From the NCBI GenBank assembly GCA_900542165.1, contig UQMM01000038.1, positions 1-15,744 on the forward strand: a stretch of 15,744 bases of DNA, given 5' to 3'. Shown one piece after another: positions 14,011 to 15,744 of this stretch. Source of the DNA: an uncultured Collinsella sp. Lineage in GTDB: Bacteria; Actinomycetota; Coriobacteriia; Coriobacteriales; Coriobacteriaceae. Under the pieces are notes generated by a model. It was not told the origin of the DNA. It saw only the letters and a program-made list of their open reading frames with translations, and did no database searches. A program made the translations under genes and the position numbers. The first letter of the stretch is position 1. Every line of letters begins with the position of its first letter.

Positions 14011-14739
14011 ATGCGCCTGTTTAAGCAGACGCCCGAGGATTACTACAACGCCCCTTATGCCGAGTTCCCCGTGCTCATCCGCGGCACCGTCTTCGTGGTC
14101 ATGGCAATCCTTTGGGCCTTCTCCAAGCTCATGTGGCGCTGGAAGGTAGAGGACGCCGATCTGCTGTTTGAGCGCCAGGAAGGCCGCGGCAGCGTGGTCA
14201 TCTGCAACCACACCTCGATGGCCGAGCTTTTGGCTGTAGAGACGGCGCTGTTCTTTGGCGGCCGCCGCATTCGCCCCATTTTTAAGTCCGAGTTTGCCAA
14301 GAGCAAGATCGTACGCTGGGCCTTTAGCCGCGTTGGTGGCATCCCCGTGGAGCGTGGTACTGCCGATATGAAGTGCCTGCGTGCCGCCCAGCATGCGCTG
14401 CAGCGCGGCGAGGACGTCCTGATCTTCCCCGAGGGCACGCGCATCCGCTCGCGCGAGATCAAACCCGAGGTCCACGGCGGCTTTGCGCTCATCGCCCAGA
14501 TGGGCAAGGCACCCGTGAACCCGCTCGCCATCTGTGGCTGGTCCGACATCACGCCTGCGGGCAAAAAGATCATGCGCCCCAAGAAGTGCTGGATCCGCGC
14601 CGGCAAGGCCATCTCGCTTTCCGACGCGCCAGCCGGGCTTAAGCGCACGGAGCGTCTGGCCTGGTTTGAGTCCGAGGCCATGAACCGCGTCTACGCCATG
14701 CGAGACGAGCTGTGCGCCGAGCATCCGGGCAGGTTCTAG
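14011..14739 (+). CDS. plsC: 1-acyl-sn-glycerol-3-phosphate acyltransferase (PlsC type)
   Basis: A 242-residue membrane-associated acyltransferase expected to convert lysophosphatidate to phosphatidate in phospholipid synthesis. A hydrophobic segment lies at about 20-42. Motif I is NHTSMAE (66-72), motif III FPEGTRIRS (139-147), and VGGIPVERG lies between them (108-116). In motif I the position of the usual Asp in H-x4-D holds Glu72, with His67 kept. The start has a strong GGAGG site, three bases after the cmk stop. The substitution leaves the chemistry plausible, since Glu can replace Asp as general-base partner, but it deserves checking. The family assignment is firm; the exact acyl donor and acceptor are inferred. 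Confidence 0.88.
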   Translation: MRLFKQTPEDYYNAPYAEFPVLIRGTVFVVMAILWAFSKLMWRWKVEDADLLFERQEGRGSVVICNHTSMAELLAVETALFFGGRRIRPIFKSEFAKSKIVRWAFSRVGGIPVERGTADMKCLRAAQHALQRGEDVLIFPEGTRIRSREIKPEVHGGFALIAQMGKAPVNPLAICGWSDITPAGKKIMRPKKCWIRAGKAISLSDAPAGLKRTERLAWFESEAMNRVYAMRDELCAEHPGRF

Positions 14740-14741
14740 CC

Positions 14742-15641
14742 ATGGACGAGAACGTTATGGGCACCACCGCGACCGCGTCCGACCAGGGCGGCGCGCCCAC
14801 CATCGAGATCGCAGCCCATGCCGGCACCTGCTACGGCGTGCAGCGCGCGCTCGACATGGCGCTGGCCGCCGCGCCGCAGGCAGGGGAGAGCGCTCAGGTC
14901 CACACCCTGGGCCCGCTCATCCATAACCCCATCGTCGTGCGCGAGCTCGCCGAGGCCGGCATTGGCTTGGCCGAGACCCTGAACGACGCGGCATCGGGCA
15001 CCGTAATCATCCGCGCCCACGGCGTGGTGCCGCAGGTGATCGAGGCGGCTCACGATCGCGGTCTTACCGTGGTCGACGCCACCTGCCCCTACGTGAAAAA
15101 GGTCCACATGGCGGCGGAACGCCTGGTACGAGAGGGCTATCACGTGGTGGTCGTGGGCGAGCCGGGCCACCCCGAAGTCGAGGGCATCCTGGGCCACGCC
15201 GGCGATGATGCGCAGGTCGTAAGCTGTGCCGCCGATGCGGACGCGCTGCCGCTCAAGGGCAAGGTGGGCCTCGTTGTACAGACTACCCAGACCGCACAGA
15301 ACCTCGCCGACGTCGTAGCTGCCATCACCCCGCGTGTGCAGGAACTGCGCGTGATCAACACCATCTGCGCCGCCACGAGCGAGCGCCAGCAGGCCGCCGC
15401 CGCACTTGCCAACCGCTGCGACTGCATGGTCGTCGTGGGCGGCAAAAACTCCGGCAACACCCGCCGCCTGGCGCAGATCTGCGCAGACGCCTGCGAGCAC
15501 ACGCATCATATCGAGGAGGCAAGCGAGCTCGAGGCCGCATGGTTTGCCGGCGCGCGCCACATCGGTATCACCGCCGGCGCTTCCACACCGCAAGAACACA
15601 TCGAACGCGCCGTCGCGCGCATCAAGGAGCTTTGCCGCTAA
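14742..15641 (+). CDS. ispH: 4-hydroxy-3-methylbut-2-enyl diphosphate reductase
   Basis: This 299-residue iron-sulphur enzyme makes isopentenyl and dimethylallyl diphosphate in the last step of the MEP isoprenoid pathway. The three cluster cysteines are Cys30 (GTCYGV), Cys115 (DATCPYV) and Cys209 (NTICAAT). The substrate histidines are His61 (HNP), His93 (RAHGV) and His143 (GHPEV), and Glu145 is the proton-relay residue. NSGNTRRL (236-243) and TAGASTP (277-283) complete the family pattern. ATG 14742, directly after the plsC stop, is preferred over GTG 14712, which lies inside plsC; ATG 14757 is an alternative with no better ribosome site. It is probably co-transcribed with cmk and plsC. Confidence 0.96.
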   Translation: MDENVMGTTATASDQGGAPTIEIAAHAGTCYGVQRALDMALAAAPQAGESAQVHTLGPLIHNPIVVRELAEAGIGLAETLNDAASGTVIIRAHGVVPQVIEAAHDRGLTVVDATCPYVKKVHMAAERLVREGYHVVVVGEPGHPEVEGILGHAGDDAQVVSCAADADALPLKGKVGLVVQTTQTAQNLADVVAAITPRVQELRVINTICAATSERQQAAAALANRCDCMVVVGGKNSGNTRRLAQICADACEHTHHIEEASELEAAWFAGARHIGITAGASTPQEHIERAVARIKELCR

Positions 15642-15643
15642 TC

Positions 15644-15744
15644 ATGGACCAGACCGTACCCGCATACGCCGCCGAGGTGGCCGATTACGGGCGCAGCCGC
15701 GACCCCGAGCCGGGTGAGGGCGCGCTCGTTAAGAACGTGCGTCC
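15644..15744 (+). CDS. Start of an unidentified gene, cut by the window end
   Basis: An ATG two bases after the ispH stop opens a frame that continues past the window end. Only 33 residues are visible (MDQTVPAYAAEVADYGRSRD and the following 13), too few and too low in motifs to name a family. The close spacing and GC-rich codon use suggest it belongs to the same operon. AAGGAG lies 14 bases upstream, which is long for a ribosome site. Confidence 0.6.
   Translation, partial: MDQTVPAYAAEVADYGRSRDPEPGEGALVKNVR

Noticed and set aside
13297..14724. Minus-strand frame of 475 codons opposite cmk and plsC
   Set aside because: Spans two well-supported genes on the other strand; composition is that of an antisense shadow.
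1..15744. CRISPR array or rRNA genes
   Set aside because: No regularly spaced repeats of the right length and no rRNA-like sequence were seen; the only tandem repeat is the three-copy TGACACC.

Overview
The window looks like a chromosome segment of a high-GC gut actinobacterium of the class Coriobacteriia. Collinsella or a close relative is my best guess. This is inferred from the GC-rich, C/G-ending codon use of the housekeeping genes, the sortase-anchored surface protein, and the order scpA-scpB-rluB-cmk-plsC-ispH. I could not run a database search.

Layout: (1) 1-767 is the 3' end of a Thr/Pro-rich surface protein with a C-terminal sortase-type sorting signal. (2) 768-4244 is an AT-richer accessory block. 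Its centre is a retron-type reverse transcriptase fused to a trypsin-like serine protease (1363-2988). Directly upstream is a candidate msr-msd RNA (1236-1343): 11-bp terminal inverted repeats, a TTAGC branch-site context, a T-rich-loop hairpin, and an extended -10 promoter that predicts transcription starting at the first base of the repeat. Behind it come a start-less coding remnant (2993-3271) and a membrane-anchored dCTP deaminase/dUTPase-like protein (3383-4165) that seems to have lost the catalytic glutamate, closed by a terminator. (3) 4245-7496 holds a DUF3825 protein, tRNA-Val(CAC) with its own promoter and terminator, an AT-rich patch with three TGACACC repeats, and a protein with a DUF559/PD-(D/E)XK-like nuclease domain. 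(4) 7497-15744 is core genome: tRNA-Ala(GGC), an ABC-F ATPase, a small membrane protein, an M50 protease-like protein, scpA, scpB, a pseudouridine synthase, cmk, a PlsC-type acyltransferase, ispH, and the start of one more gene. These genes are closely spaced, often overlap or have strong Shine-Dalgarno sites, and are probably co-transcribed in one or two long units.

The retron is the most interesting system here. A reverse transcriptase with the retron-specific NAxxH and VTG motifs carries its likely effector, a protease with an intact His/Asp/Ser triad, in the same chain. By analogy with other retrons it is probably an anti-phage abortive system in which the RT-msDNA complex holds the protease in check until infection. 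The RNA assigned to it is unusually short. RT-trypsin fusions are, to my knowledge, already known as a retron architecture; the compact RNA and the neighbouring nucleotide-binding membrane protein are the less familiar parts.
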